Counted from the stretch's first letter, positions 17,974 through 27,705 are shown. The stretch is DNA of 64,000 nt from Pseudomonas izuensis (GCF_009861505.1 NZ_WTFT01000038.1:32340-96339); one strand, 5' to 3'. Numbers and translations: made by a program. The notes: a model not told the origin generated them from the letters alone.

Positions 17974-20751
17974 GTGCGCTGGCTCAGGATTGCCATAGGC
18001 TTCACCGTCACCTTGCTGACACTGCTCTGCATGCTCCCGGCCCAGGCCGGGCAAGGCAGTGGCTTGGCTGTATTGCTCGACGAACAGGGCGACCTGCAGC
18101 TGAGCGATATCCGTTCCGCCCGCTACACCAATCAATTCAGTCCCATCGATCTGGAGCGCGTCAAGGCAGCCGAGCCCGATGGCGCACTCTGGCTACGCTT
18201 TCGCCTCGCACCCGGCAAGCATGAACAGGTGCTGAGGGTGTTCGCGCCCGACCTGCTGCAACTCAACATGTATGTGCTGGACGGCGACAAGCTGATAGAG
18301 CAGTCGACCACCGGTAACAAACAGCCCCTGGCTGAGCGGCCACTGCCCAGCAGCGACTTCATGCTGCCGTTGCCGCAAAACGAAAAGCCCCTCGACGTTT
18401 ACCTGCGACTGGTGTCCGAACATCAGCTGCGCCCCTATATCACCCTGGAATCGGCGGTCATGACCGCGGCCAGCCAGAACCAGTCGCTGATTTACGGTCT
18501 GTTGCTGGGCTGCATCGGCATGCTGATCCTGCACAACCTCATCCGTTACGCCTACACCCGCTCGCGCAGCAGTGCCTGGCTGGCGGCTTGTGAAGCCTTG
18601 TTGGGGCTCAGCCTTGTACTGTTGCTGAACCTGGCTGGACCCTGGCTACCCAATTGGCAAGCCGTGCAAACGCCGGGGGCATACCTTGCCCTGTTATTGA
18701 CGGCCCCCTGCGGCCTGATGTTCGCCTATCGCTTCTTCGCCCCCCTCGGTCCGCATCCGCTGAACAAGCTGATTCTGGGCGACATTGTGTTCATCATGAT
18801 CTGCGGCCTGCTGCTGCTGTTCGTCAATACACTGCCGCTGAACATCATCACCTACGGCCTGGTCGCCCTGGCGGGCTTGAGCATGCTGTTTGTCAGCGCC
18901 TATCACTGGCAGAAAGGCTATCGTCCGGCGCGGCTGTTCGTGGCGGCCATGGTGGTGTTCAACCTCGGCACACTGATCATTCTGCCCGCCCTGCTCGGCC
19001 TGACCCTGATCGAGCCCCATGGCCTGATCACCACCCTGCTGGCATTCATCTGCATCAGCGGCCTGTTGATGAGCATTGCCTTGAGCGAGCGCCAGCGCCG
19101 TATCACTGAAGACCGTTTCAGCATCAGCCGCGACCTCGCGGCCAGCAACGCCGAGATCAACGCCAAGGCCGAATTCCTGGCGAAGATCAGCCATGAGATC
19201 CGCACGCCGATGAATGGCGTGCTGGGCATGACCGAGCTGTTGCTGGGTACGCCACTCTCGGTCAAGCAGCGCGACTATGTGCAGACCATCCATAGCGCCG
19301 GCAACGAACTGCTCACGCTGATCAACGAAATCCTCGACATCTCCAAACTCGAATCCGGGCAAATCGAACTCGACGATGTGCAGTTCGATCTCAACGCGCT
19401 GATCGAAGACTGCCTGAGCATCTTCCGCGCCAAGGCCGAACAGCAGAACGTCGAATTGATCAGCTTCATTCAGCCGCAAGTTCCGCGGGTCATCAGTGGC
19501 GACCCGACACGCCTGCGCCAGACCTTGTTGAGCCTGCTTGAAAATGCCCTGAAGAAAACCGACGAAGGCGAAATCCTGATCGTCGTCGCGCTCGACGAAC
19601 GCAGTGCCAAACCGCGCCTGCGCATTGCCGTGCAGGACAGTGGCGAACCCATGGACGCCGAAGAGCGCGATGCGCTGATGCATGCCGAACTGCACAGCAA
19701 GCACTTCCTCTCGGCCAACCGTCTGGGCGGCAATCTTGGGCTGGTGATCGCACGACAGCTGATCCGCCTGATGCAAGGCGAGTTCGGCATCAAGAGCGGC
19801 AGCAATCAGGGCAGCACCTTATGGCTGACCTTGCCGCTGGACCCTGATCGCCTCGAGCACCCGACCTCCGATCTTGACGGACCACTGCAAGGCGCCCGGG
19901 TTCTGGTGGTGGATGACAACGACACCTGTCGCAAGGTTCTGGTGCAGCAGTGCAGCGCCTGGGGCCTGAACGTCAGCGCCGTTCCGTCCGGCAAGGAAGC
20001 ACTGGCATTGCTGCGCACCAAGGCGCACTTGCGCGACTACTTCGACGTCGTCCTGCTGGACCAGAACATGCCTGGCATGACCGGCATGCAGCTGGCCGCC
20101 AAGATCAAGGAAGATCCGAGCCTGAACCACGATATCTTGCTGATCATGCTCACCGGCATCAGCAATGCGCCGAGCAAAATCATCGCGCGCAACTCGGGGA
20201 TCAAACGCATCCTTGCCAAACCGGTGGCCGGCTACACCCTCAAAACGACCCTGGCCGACGAGCTGACCCAACGCAACAAGGGCCTCGCAGTCATGCACCA
20301 ACCGCCGTCCGGCGCTCCCCTGCCGGTCAAGGTGCCCAGCGATTTCCGCATTCTGGTGGCCGAAGACAACAGCATCTCGACCAAGGTTATTCGCGGCATG
20401 CTGGGCAAGCTCAATCTGCAACCTGACACGGCCAGCAATGGTGAAGAAGCCTTGCAGGCCATGAAGGCGCAACGTTACGACCTGGTGCTGATGGACTGCG
20501 AGATGCCCATCCTCGACGGTTTCTCGGCTACCCAGCAATTGCGCGCCTGGGAAGTGGGCAACCAGCGCATCCGTACCCCGGTTGTTGCGTTGACCGCACA
20601 CATCCTTGCCGAGCATAAGGAGCGCGCGCGCCAGGCGGGCATGGACGGACACATGGCCAAGCCGGTCGAGCTTTCGCAATTGCGCGAATTGATCGAACAC
20701 TGGGTTGCCCAACGCGATCTGCAGAACCGCACGGCGACACCTACGTCCTGA
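17974..20751 (+). CDS. retS: Hybrid sensor kinase RetS
   Basis: RetS blocks the GacS/GacA pathway by binding GacS, thereby raising acute-virulence traits and lowering biofilm and T6SS expression. The 925 residues have a signal peptide (to ~26), a periplasmic 7TMR-DISM domain (~40–185), seven membrane helices (~190–385), a HisKA/HATPase core and two receiver domains. His407 lies in SHEIRTPMNG, Asp696 in LLDQNMPG and Asp841 in LMDCEMP. All three are exactly 17 positions lower than the remembered P. aeruginosa residues 424, 713 and 858, matching the 17-residue length difference. The start codon is GTG. Its position after purD is conserved. Confidence 0.95.
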   Translation: MRWLRIAIGFTVTLLTLLCMLPAQAGQGSGLAVLLDEQGDLQLSDIRSARYTNQFSPIDLERVKAAEPDGALWLRFRLAPGKHEQVLRVFAPDLLQLNMYVLDGDKLIEQSTTGNKQPLAERPLPSSDFMLPLPQNEKPLDVYLRLVSEHQLRPYITLESAVMTAASQNQSLIYGLLLGCIGMLILHNLIRYAYTRSRSSAWLAACEALLGLSLVLLLNLAGPWLPNWQAVQTPGAYLALLLTAPCGLMFAYRFFAPLGPHPLNKLILGDIVFIMICGLLLLFVNTLPLNIITYGLVALAGLSMLFVSAYHWQKGYRPARLFVAAMVVFNLGTLIILPALLGLTLIEPHGLITTLLAFICISGLLMSIALSERQRRITEDRFSISRDLAASNAEINAKAEFLAKISHEIRTPMNGVLGMTELLLGTPLSVKQRDYVQTIHSAGNELLTLINEILDISKLESGQIELDDVQFDLNALIEDCLSIFRAKAEQQNVELISFIQPQVPRVISGDPTRLRQTLLSLLENALKKTDEGEILIVVALDERSAKPRLRIAVQDSGEPMDAEERDALMHAELHSKHFLSANRLGGNLGLVIARQLIRLMQGEFGIKSGSNQGSTLWLTLPLDPDRLEHPTSDLDGPLQGARVLVVDDNDTCRKVLVQQCSAWGLNVSAVPSGKEALALLRTKAHLRDYFDVVLLDQNMPGMTGMQLAAKIKEDPSLNHDILLIMLTGISNAPSKIIARNSGIKRILAKPVAGYTLKTTLADELTQRNKGLAVMHQPPSGAPLPVKVPSDFRILVAEDNSISTKVIRGMLGKLNLQPDTASNGEEALQAMKAQRYDLVLMDCEMPILDGFSATQQLRAWEVGNQRIRTPVVALTAHILAEHKERARQAGMDGHMAKPVELSQLRELIEHWVAQRDLQNRTATPTS

Positions 20752-20815
20752 GCCGACAGACCCTGCAACGCCTGATAGACTCCCCCTCGACTTCCCTCGC
20801 CAGTGAGCCTGCACC

Positions 20816-21412
20816 ATGCTCCATGTGTTGTTCAGCGTTTACCTGAAGATGCTGGTGCTCTATAGCCCGTTCTTCGTGTTGTCCTGCTTCATCAGTCTGA
20901 CCCGCGGCTACTCGCGCAAGGAACAACGTCGGCTGGCCTGGAAAGTGGCGATCGCCACCCTGGTCTCGAGTGTCTTGCTGTACCTGTTTGGCCGAGTGAT
21001 TTTCAGCGTTTTCGGTATCACCGTGGACGCGTTCCGCATTGGTGCCGGCAGCGTGCTGTTCATCTCCGCGCTGGGCATGGCCCAGGGTAAATCAGCGGTG
21101 CAAACCGACAACGTGCAACAGGATGTGACCATCGTCCCGCTGACCATCCCCCTGACGGTCGGCCCCGGCACCATCGGTGCCTTGCTGGTGATGGGCGTGA
21201 GCCAGCCGCATTGGGACGACAAGCTCACGGCCATCCTCAGCATTGCCCTGGCTAGCTTCACGGTCGGTGTGGTGCTGTACCTGTCCAACCGCATCGAACG
21301 TATTCTCGGCGATCAGGGTTTGCAGATTGTCAGCCGGTTGATGGGGCTATTCGTGTGCGCGCTGGCGGCGCAGATTATCTTTACCGGAGTCAAGGGCTAC
21401 CTGGTTCCGTAG
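20816..21412 (+). CDS. MarC family membrane protein
   Basis: A 198-residue integral membrane protein of the MarC/UPF0056 family with about six predicted helices (for example VYLKMLVLYSPFFVLSCF and VAIATLVSSVLLYLFGRVIF). It carries the family segment IVPLTIPLTVGPGTIGALLVMG. The function of MarC proteins is not established, and the old link to multiple antibiotic resistance was withdrawn. It is convergent with the minus-strand gene ending at 21423, with only ten bases between the stops. Confidence 0.88.
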   Translation: MLHVLFSVYLKMLVLYSPFFVLSCFISLTRGYSRKEQRRLAWKVAIATLVSSVLLYLFGRVIFSVFGITVDAFRIGAGSVLFISALGMAQGKSAVQTDNVQQDVTIVPLTIPLTVGPGTIGALLVMGVSQPHWDDKLTAILSIALASFTVGVVLYLSNRIERILGDQGLQIVSRLMGLFVCALAAQIIFTGVKGYLVP

Positions 21413-21422
21413 GTGCGGGCGG

Positions 21423-22238
21423 TCACTTGCGCCGGCTGAAGCGCTTGACCAAAACTTCCTTGCGATGCACACCAAGATACTCTTCGATCTCCGACTTGAT
21501 TTCCGCATACCGGGCAGGGTTGAACGTGATGAACGACTTTCCGTGAAAGATATCGAGCGAAGAAGTCTTCCAGTCAACGAACAACAGCCCACCATCATTG
21601 CTCCCGCCCTGATGATCGATGGCCGCTATCGCAATCAGAATAATGCCATTCGGCATTTGCTCACAGGGTATGGTGGATAAGCGCACGCCTTCTGCACTTT
21701 TCGATTCCAGATTCAACAAGTTGATGGCTTCAGGTTCTTTCTTCAATGCCGTCAATGTTGAGTTCGTTACCGCACTGAGTACTGTAGCGCCTGGAATCGC
21801 GGCTTTTGCTGCCTCGATGGCGGCCTGAATAATATCAACCATGACATTATCCATCTGTATCTTCAGCGAAGTAGCGTTGTATTTGGAGAACCCTTTATCC
21901 GCGACAAAACATCCAAGATCTTCCATGCACTTGGCAAATGCATGGTACCAGGCCTTTGGATCGCTATTGCCTGGCACTTCATAGTTCGCTTCCATCTTCG
22001 ACATGGTGATCAGGTTTTCAATGATCGCCATGTTTTCGATACTTATCTTGTCGCCATAACCAATCAGACTGTTGCCCAGAACCAGCGCATCCAACTCTTT
22101 TGTCGGACTCGATGTCACCGTCGATACCAGCGACCTCGCACGTGGCCTTGCGGCCAATGCACCCTTGCGTTTTTCAACGCACTCTCTGACAAACTCTATA
22201 CTTTCCGAAACACTTACCGAGCTTTCAAAAACCTTCAT
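21423..22238 (-). CDS. Unrecognised protein, paralogue of the 27052–27705 product
   Basis: I do not recognise this 271-residue protein. It has no signal peptide. A possible amphipathic or weakly hydrophobic stretch lies around residues 130–160 (VDIIQAAIEAAKAAIPGATVLSAV). Its C-terminal half aligns by eye with the product at 27052–27705. Shared features are a W-x-H segment before a 'LG' or 'FGW' turn, an 'ALK..E..NL..ES' block, LLFVDW against FLFLDW, and a closing block of the form R.E....RF..RK. The A+T content is unusually high: 24 G+C in the 60 bases from 21841. Together with A+T-rich flanks this suggests acquired DNA. Confidence 0.65.
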   Translation of the reverse strand: MKVFESSVSVSESIEFVRECVEKRKGALAARPRARSLVSTVTSSPTKELDALVLGNSLIGYGDKISIENMAIIENLITMSKMEANYEVPGNSDPKAWYHAFAKCMEDLGCFVADKGFSKYNATSLKIQMDNVMVDIIQAAIEAAKAAIPGATVLSAVTNSTLTALKKEPEAINLLNLESKSAEGVRLSTIPCEQMPNGIILIAIAAIDHQGGSNDGGLLFVDWKTSSLDIFHGKSFITFNPARYAEIKSEIEEYLGVHRKEVLVKRFSRRK

Positions 22239-22364
22239 ATATAAAATCCCTTTATTAACAAATAAACGCTCCTTCCAGGAACACTACCAACCTAACCCAA
22301 CTTATTCAGGCCAACAACTTCAACAAAATACAGCATATGTACAACGCCAAACTTATTAACACCA

Positions 22365-22396
22365 ACCAGATCGCCCGATAAGTCGGGTGATCTGGT
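22365..22396 (-). terminator. Terminator hairpin after cobJ
   Basis: Arms 22365–22378 (ACCAGATCGCCCGA) and 22383–22396 form a 14-bp stem with one G-U wobble and a four-base loop. On the minus strand it follows the cobJ stop by about 30 bases and runs into a T-rich stretch (ggttggtgttaat), so it probably ends the cobGHIJ transcript. On the plus strand only a short T run follows. Confidence 0.7.
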
Positions 22397-22427
22397 TTCG
22401 TTATAACGATGATTAATACAGGATTTA

Positions 22428-24134
22428 TTACTGGATCGGAGTGAGTTTATCGCCATAGCTGCGCGGCGTGTACACCCACGGACGACCATTCGGGCAAGGA
22501 ATGACCCGAGTCGTCGAAGACCCAATAAGCACCATGGTCCGCATGTCCACCTGATCGACACTCAGTTCACCCAATGTGGTGACTCGCAAGGTCTGACCCG
22601 GGCGACCGATGTCCCGCCCCAGCACCACCGGCGTCTGAGGCTCGCGGTGTCGGGCCACGATGTCCAGCGCCTGCCCGAGTTGCCATGGCCGGGAACGGGA
22701 GATCGGGTTGTAGAACGCCAGGGCCAGGTCGGCTTGAGCCGCCAGGTCCAGACGTTTTTCGATGATCGACCAGGGCTTGAGGTTGTCCGACAGTGACAGT
22801 ACGCAGAAGTCGTGGCCCAACGGCGCACCGGCCTGTGCAGCCGTTGCCAGTGAAGCGGAGACTCCTGGGAGGATTTCCAGATCAACGCTGTGCCACGCCG
22901 CATCGGAGGACTCATGAAGTGCTTCAAGCACAGCGGCAGCCATGGCAAAAACGCCGGGATCGCCAGACGATACCACCACCACCGAGCGCCCTTGCGCCGC
23001 CAGTTCAAACGCGTGGCGTGCTCGCTGCATTTCCTCGCGGTTGTCGGTGCAATGCAGCACCTGATCGACTCGGAACGGTCCGGCCATGCGCACATAGGTT
23101 TCGTAACCCAGCACGTCATTGGCGCGAGCCAGTTCGGCTTTCACCGCCGGCACCATCAGCTCGGCGGCTCCCGGCCCCAGCCCCACCACCGCCAGACGTC
23201 CGCGAGGCCGGCCGATTTGCAACGGGTCCAGCGGTTGTTCGGCGACCGCAATGGCAATGGTGCTGTCACCCAGAATAGCTACAGGCTGCTCGATAGCGTT
23301 GCGGGCCAGCTCACTAACACCTGCGTCAGGGGCAAATCGCAATGGCACACCCAACTCGAGTGCTGCTTCACGCAACGTCGGGCTGGCCATTTCGGTATCG
23401 GCCGCCAACAGGCAAGCCACCGATTGCGCAGCGATCCCGGCCTTTTGCAAAGCCTCGCGGACCCGACTCGGTACATCCACAATGCCGGCATTGACCGCCA
23501 CCAGCACACACGTTGGATAGATCAGCAATTCGTTGGCCGCCGGCGTGCGTTCGACCGGACTGACATGCACCGCCAGCCGTGCACGGGCATCCTCAGGCAA
23601 CTGCGCTTGTGCCAGCCAGGGGGCCGATCCTTCGATTCGTACCGTTTCACCGGCCAGCAAGTCGGAGACAAAACGCTTGCCCAGCTCCAGATCACCCAGC
23701 GTATAACCGCTGGGTGGATTGAGCAGGCAAGTGCCAAAACGCAGCTCACCGCTGGTGGTAATGGCCGGCGCCACGCTCAACGCTGCGGCGATCTCTCGCG
23801 CCATCACGTTCACACCCCCCAGGCCACCGAGTAACGGCACCACCGCACTGCCGTCTTCAGCCACGGCCAACACCGGTGGCTCGGCCCCTTTCTCCAGCAA
23901 CAGAGGCGCCAACGTACGGATTACGATCCCGGCCGCGCACAGGGCAATAATCGGCGTGTCCTGCTGATAAAGCTCACGCAGGGTCGCGCCGAACTCGTGA
24001 TAGACACGGTCCACGCCATCAACCCGCCCGGCCAGGCCATGGATCAGGGCTCCGGGGTACAACTGCGCAATGGTGCGTGCGGTGGCGAGGCTGCCATTGC
24101 CGAGAATGACAATCGCCGGAACTGGACGGGTCAT
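22428..24134 (-). CDS. cobJ: CbiG–CobJ fusion, precorrin-3B C17-methyltransferase
   Basis: CobJ methylates C17 with ring contraction during cobalamin synthesis. The 568 residues split into an N-terminal CbiG-like part (~1–310) and a C-terminal tetrapyrrole methylase (~320–568). The CbiG part contains IIALCAAGIVIRTLAPLL, AVVPLLGGLGGVN and AITTSGELRFGT. The methylase part contains LAVVGLGPGAAELM, VVVVSSGDPGVFAMA and LALAFYNPISRSRPWQLG. This fusion is typical of pseudomonads. The ATG at 24134 shares a base with the cobI stop (TGATG). A GTG four codons upstream is less likely. It is the last gene of cobGHIJ and is followed by a strong hairpin. Confidence 0.95.
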   Translation of the reverse strand: MTRPVPAIVILGNGSLATARTIAQLYPGALIHGLAGRVDGVDRVYHEFGATLRELYQQDTPIIALCAAGIVIRTLAPLLLEKGAEPPVLAVAEDGSAVVPLLGGLGGVNVMAREIAAALSVAPAITTSGELRFGTCLLNPPSGYTLGDLELGKRFVSDLLAGETVRIEGSAPWLAQAQLPEDARARLAVHVSPVERTPAANELLIYPTCVLVAVNAGIVDVPSRVREALQKAGIAAQSVACLLAADTEMASPTLREAALELGVPLRFAPDAGVSELARNAIEQPVAILGDSTIAIAVAEQPLDPLQIGRPRGRLAVVGLGPGAAELMVPAVKAELARANDVLGYETYVRMAGPFRVDQVLHCTDNREEMQRARHAFELAAQGRSVVVVSSGDPGVFAMAAAVLEALHESSDAAWHSVDLEILPGVSASLATAAQAGAPLGHDFCVLSLSDNLKPWSIIEKRLDLAAQADLALAFYNPISRSRPWQLGQALDIVARHREPQTPVVLGRDIGRPGQTLRVTTLGELSVDQVDMRTMVLIGSSTTRVIPCPNGRPWVYTPRSYGDKLTPIQ

Positions 24135-24868
24135 CAGCCTTGCCACCTCTCGCCGGGAACGATGATCAGCGAGAAGTACGGCGAGGACATCGGTTCGACC
24201 TGATCCAGCGGCACGATTTTCTGATTGGCCATGGTCGCGCGCTCGACGTAAAGCGCCCGTTCGGCCAGCCCGAGTTCTTCCAGCACCTGGCGAACCTTGG
24301 GAAAGTTGCGCCCCAACTTCATGATCACCGCGGCGTCGGCATCCGCCAGGCGACGCTTGAGTTCCTCGTGTGGCAGCACACCGGACAATACCGACAGGCT
24401 CTGATTGCGATACACCAGCGGCGCTCCGAGCACCGAAGCGCCACCGAGCATCGAGCAGACGCCCGGCACGACTTCGGCCTGATAGCGCTCGGCGAGCCGG
24501 TCGTGCAGATACATATAGGAACCGTAGAAGAACGGATCACCTTCGCAGATCACTGCCACGTCGCGACCTGCATCCAGATGCACGGCCAGTTGTTCACCGG
24601 CGGCATCGTAGAAATCACTGATCACTTGTTCGTAGGACAGCGGTGCAGGCAATGCCTCGGTGGTCACCGGGTAAACCAGCGGCAACAAGGTCTGGGCGTC
24701 CTGCAAATGCGCCTCGATGATGCCGAAGGCATTGCCCTTTTTGCCCTTGGCGACGAAGTACGCCACCACCGGCGATTCACGCAATAGACGCAAGGCTTTG
24801 ACCGTAATAAGTTCCGGGTCACCGGGGCCGACGCCAAGGCCGATCAAACGTCCAGGTTGTTGCATCAT
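24134..24868 (-). CDS. cobI: Precorrin-2 C20-methyltransferase
   Basis: Transfers methyl from S-adenosylmethionine to C20 of precorrin-2. The 244 residues show the tetrapyrrole methylase fold: LIGLGVGPGDPELITVKALRLL at the N-terminus, DVAVICEGDPFFYGSYMYLHDRL in the middle, and EVVPGVCSMLGGASVLGAPLV. The start overlaps the cobH stop and the end overlaps the cobJ start, so the arm is translationally coupled. A second ATG is immediately in phase (MMQQ), and either could be used. Confidence 0.95.
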   Translation of the reverse strand: MMQQPGRLIGLGVGPGDPELITVKALRLLRESPVVAYFVAKGKKGNAFGIIEAHLQDAQTLLPLVYPVTTEALPAPLSYEQVISDFYDAAGEQLAVHLDAGRDVAVICEGDPFFYGSYMYLHDRLAERYQAEVVPGVCSMLGGASVLGAPLVYRNQSLSVLSGVLPHEELKRRLADADAAVIMKLGRNFPKVRQVLEELGLAERALYVERATMANQKIVPLDQVEPMSSPYFSLIIVPGERWQG

Positions 24869-25491
24869 TCGATCTCCGTGGCGAGGGCATTGACAGCGGC
24901 GGCGGCCATGGCGCTACCGCCCAGGCGACCTTGCATGATGACAAACGGCACGCCGCGACTGTCCGCCGCCAGCGCTGCCTTGGATTCGGCGGCGCCGACG
25001 AAACCCACCGGGAAGCCGAGGATCAGCGCCGGTTTCGGTGCGCCGGCATCGAGCATTTCCAGCAAATAGAACAGCGCTGTCGGCGCATTGCCGATCACCA
25101 CCACACTGCCTTCCAGGTGCGGACGCCACAGCTCCAGCGCGGCAGCGGAGCGAGTGTTGCCCAACTCGCGGGCCAGTGCAGGAACGCTGTCATCACGCAG
25201 GGTGCAGATGACCGGATTGTTCGCCGGCAAACGCGCGCGGGTGATGCCTTCGGACACCATCCGCGCGTCGCATAAAATCGGCGCACCGGCCGCCAGCGCA
25301 TCGCGCCCGGCCTTGCCCGCGCCTTCGGAAAACTGCAATCCGTCGATGGCATCGACCATGCCACAGGCGTGAATCACCCGCACCGCGAGTTTTTCCAGAT
25401 CGGCCGGGATTCGCGCGAGGTTGGCCTCGGCACGAATGATCGCGAAGGAGTTGCGATAGATCTCCTGACCGTCGCGGATGTAATCAAGCAT
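24865..25491 (-). CDS. cobH: Precorrin-8X methylmutase
   Basis: Moves the C11 methyl to C12, converting precorrin-8X to hydrogenobyrinic acid. The 208-residue protein begins MLDYIRDGQEIYRNSFAIIRAEA and has the family segments VRVIHACGMVD (catalytic His), LCDARMVSEGITR and GFPVGFVGAAESK. I start at ATG 25491, which has GGAG upstream and overlaps the end of cobG by eight bases. The longer reading upstream lies inside cobG and does not resemble the family. Confidence 0.95.
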   Translation of the reverse strand: MLDYIRDGQEIYRNSFAIIRAEANLARIPADLEKLAVRVIHACGMVDAIDGLQFSEGAGKAGRDALAAGAPILCDARMVSEGITRARLPANNPVICTLRDDSVPALARELGNTRSAAALELWRPHLEGSVVVIGNAPTALFYLLEMLDAGAPKPALILGFPVGFVGAAESKAALAADSRGVPFVIMQGRLGGSAMAAAAVNALATEIE

Positions 25492-26806
25492 CAAGGGGGC
25501 TCCGTGAGCGGGCGTCGAGCAAGGCCGCGACCGCTTCAATAGTAAGATTGCGAGCGTGCAGCGCACCGAAACCGGGCTGCGCTGCATCGCGAAAATATAG
25601 ATCGTAGTGACCGGGTGCGACGGCCAGCAACGTGGCGGGCGCGGTATGCGCGGCGGCACAAGAGCGAGGGCAGCCGCTCAGATGCACGCTCGGCGCATGC
25701 CCATGGCGTTGCAGCAACGCGGCCAGTTGCAGGGCATCGCCCTTGGTGTCCGCCAGGCTTTTGCCACAGCCGGTTGAGCCGCTGCAAGCGATCATCCGGG
25801 TCAACGGCTGGCCGGCTTGGCATGACAGGCCCAATTGCTCCAGACGTCGAATGACTTCAGCGCAGTCTTCATTGCGGACATTCGGCAATAGCAGACTTTG
25901 CCATGGCGTGAACCGCAGGCTGGCGTCGCCGAAATCATCGGCCAGTTGTGCAGCGCCCCGAAGCATCGCGGGGTCAAGCCGTCCCAGAGGCGGCACCGCA
26001 CCCACGTATACAAAGCCAGGCTCAAGCTGGGGATAAGCGCCAATGTGCAGGACACTCGAATTCGGGCTGCGTCGCCAATCGGGCATGACCTCAATGGAGA
26101 CGCGCTGGGCCAGTCGAGTCAGAAGGTTTTCGATCGAGTGCTCGGCCAACAAATGACGCATCCGTGTTTGCTCGGGACGCGCCCACTCCAGGAACAGCTC
26201 AAGCACCGCGATCACCAGGCCATGGCCTTCGCCCAGCGCGACCGAGCCTGCAGGCGCGTCCGTGGGGCAGCCCGCCAGACCGAACGCCAGCCGTTGCTCG
26301 CCGTCTCGCTCAAAGGCCGAGAGCCACAGGTCATGGGGATGCTCGAGCATTGCCAAAGCCTCACCGCCATCGAGCTGTACGGCAAATTTGGCGCTGAGGT
26401 CGTGGAACCGTTCGTGGCGTTGCACCGTGGCGAGAATCTGTTCTGCCAGCGACCGGGTGTCGAACAGCATCTGCCGATCGATCCCCGCAGCAGGACTGAG
26501 CATCAGATTGCGCACATCGTCCCCCGCCGCATGGCTTGGCCCCAATCCGGCGGCCAACAGGCTGTGGATCAATGCCGCCTGCTGGCTGCCGACGCCACGA
26601 ATCTGCAGGTTGGCGCGGTTGGTCGCCTCGATCACGCCACCGGCATATCGCTCGGCTGCGTCAGCCACGGCAACAGCCTGCCGTGAGCTGATCGAGCCAC
26701 CGTTGAGTTTGATCCGGCAAATACCGCCGTCCAGTGCCTGGACGATACGCAACAACCCCGGACAGGCCGAAGGGCGTAAAGGGCTGGATGGCTGACGAGA
26801 GTCCAC
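25484..26806 (-). CDS. cobG: Precorrin-3B synthase (oxygen-dependent)
   Basis: An iron-sulfur mono-oxygenase that hydroxylates precorrin-3A in the aerobic cobalamin route. The 440 residues show two ferredoxin-like half-domains of the nitrite/sulfite reductase superfamily. The cluster ligands are ACSGSTGCGKS (CX5C) and SGCPRSCAAAHT (CX3C). The best start is GTG at 26806 (MDSRQPSSPLRPSACPGLLRI); no in-frame ATG with a ribosome site lies upstream. It leads the leftward arm cobGHIJ. I looked for a cobalamin riboswitch in the 245 bases upstream and saw none. Confidence 0.93.
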   Translation of the reverse strand: MDSRQPSSPLRPSACPGLLRIVQALDGGICRIKLNGGSISSRQAVAVADAAERYAGGVIEATNRANLQIRGVGSQQAALIHSLLAAGLGPSHAAGDDVRNLMLSPAAGIDRQMLFDTRSLAEQILATVQRHERFHDLSAKFAVQLDGGEALAMLEHPHDLWLSAFERDGEQRLAFGLAGCPTDAPAGSVALGEGHGLVIAVLELFLEWARPEQTRMRHLLAEHSIENLLTRLAQRVSIEVMPDWRRSPNSSVLHIGAYPQLEPGFVYVGAVPPLGRLDPAMLRGAAQLADDFGDASLRFTPWQSLLLPNVRNEDCAEVIRRLEQLGLSCQAGQPLTRMIACSGSTGCGKSLADTKGDALQLAALLQRHGHAPSVHLSGCPRSCAAAHTAPATLLAVAPGHYDLYFRDAAQPGFGALHARNLTIEAVAALLDARSRSPLDA

Positions 26807-27051
26807 AGGATGACCGGTACGATATGAAGGGCTGCATTATGCCTGCTTTGCCCGGCGGGATGAAAAGTCCAGGCAGCTTGACGACGAAAAGCGCTTGTTC
26901 CTGCCGTACTGCCAATTGCACGACTCAGTGCACGCGACAAAGGCTAACAGCAAGAATCAATTCATCCGCGCACGCTCATTCAAACCGTACGCCCTCACCT
27001 GTACTTTGCACTGGCAAGCCAATCATCACTTCCGATAGCTCAGGTAAAAAC

Positions 27052-27705
27052 ATGGACAGAGAAATACCGAATGGAATCTTGACCGGCCCCAACCTGGTTT
27101 CCTGCATAGGGGATCTTTCATCGCAGGATTACGACGATCTTGGCCACTGCACACAGATCGCCACGAGGTCTGCCGACATGCTCTGCAGCCGATTCACCGA
27201 CTCGACAAAGTGGCTGCATGAATATGTTGTCACCCTGGATTTTTTTGGCTGGTCGGTGTTTGAAGATGCCATCACTACCCGCACTCGCCATGCCTTATCG
27301 ACCAACGTTGCAGAGTTTTTGGTCCAAAGCGCTCAACGTATGCAGGACACCAGACAAGGCAACGCCATGATCGACACGCTCGACGCACTGAAACCCCAAA
27401 AGCCGGCGCTTTATTCGCTGGATGAAGAGAGCCTTATGGGACAGCGTTTTCAAGTCATTCCTGCCCGGTACGATTCAAAGGGATTCCTTGAGGTGGCAGT
27501 GTTTAATCTTGAGTTGGTGACACGGACGAGAAAAAGCAATTTCCTGTTTCTGGATTGGGAGGATCCGGCCACAACAATCATCCAGCACCGGGCTTTCCTT
27601 AAACTGGATAAACGAATATTTGAATCAAGAAGAGCGCTCATCGAGAAAAAGAGGCATGAGATCGCCATGCAGCGATTCGATCTGCGAAAAGAACAGATGG
27701 GCTAA
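27052..27705 (+). CDS. Unrecognised protein, paralogue of the 21423–22238 product
   Basis: I do not recognise this 217-residue protein. It has no signal peptide or obvious membrane helix. It aligns by eye with the 271-residue product at 21423–22238. The shared pieces are TKWLHEYVVTLDFFGW against KAWYHAFAKCMEDLG, IDTLDALKPQKPALYSLDEES against LTALKKEPEAINLLNLES, FLFLDW against LLFVDW, and a final charged block ending RF.LRK or RFSRRK. The start is ATG 27052; upstream in-frame codons look non-coding. The gene is A+T-rich for this genome (23 G+C in the 60 bases from 27601). It sits between the divergent cobG and cobL, separating the two arms. Confidence 0.65.
   Translation: MDREIPNGILTGPNLVSCIGDLSSQDYDDLGHCTQIATRSADMLCSRFTDSTKWLHEYVVTLDFFGWSVFEDAITTRTRHALSTNVAEFLVQSAQRMQDTRQGNAMIDTLDALKPQKPALYSLDEESLMGQRFQVIPARYDSKGFLEVAVFNLELVTRTRKSNFLFLDWEDPATTIIQHRAFLKLDKRIFESRRALIEKKRHEIAMQRFDLRKEQMG

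Noticed and set aside
26807..27051. Possible cobalamin riboswitch upstream of cobG or cobL
   Set aside because: I looked on both strands here, and upstream of cobL (27706–27822) and the ABC importer (34560–34739), for the conserved B12-box and GCCACTG-type core and found neither.
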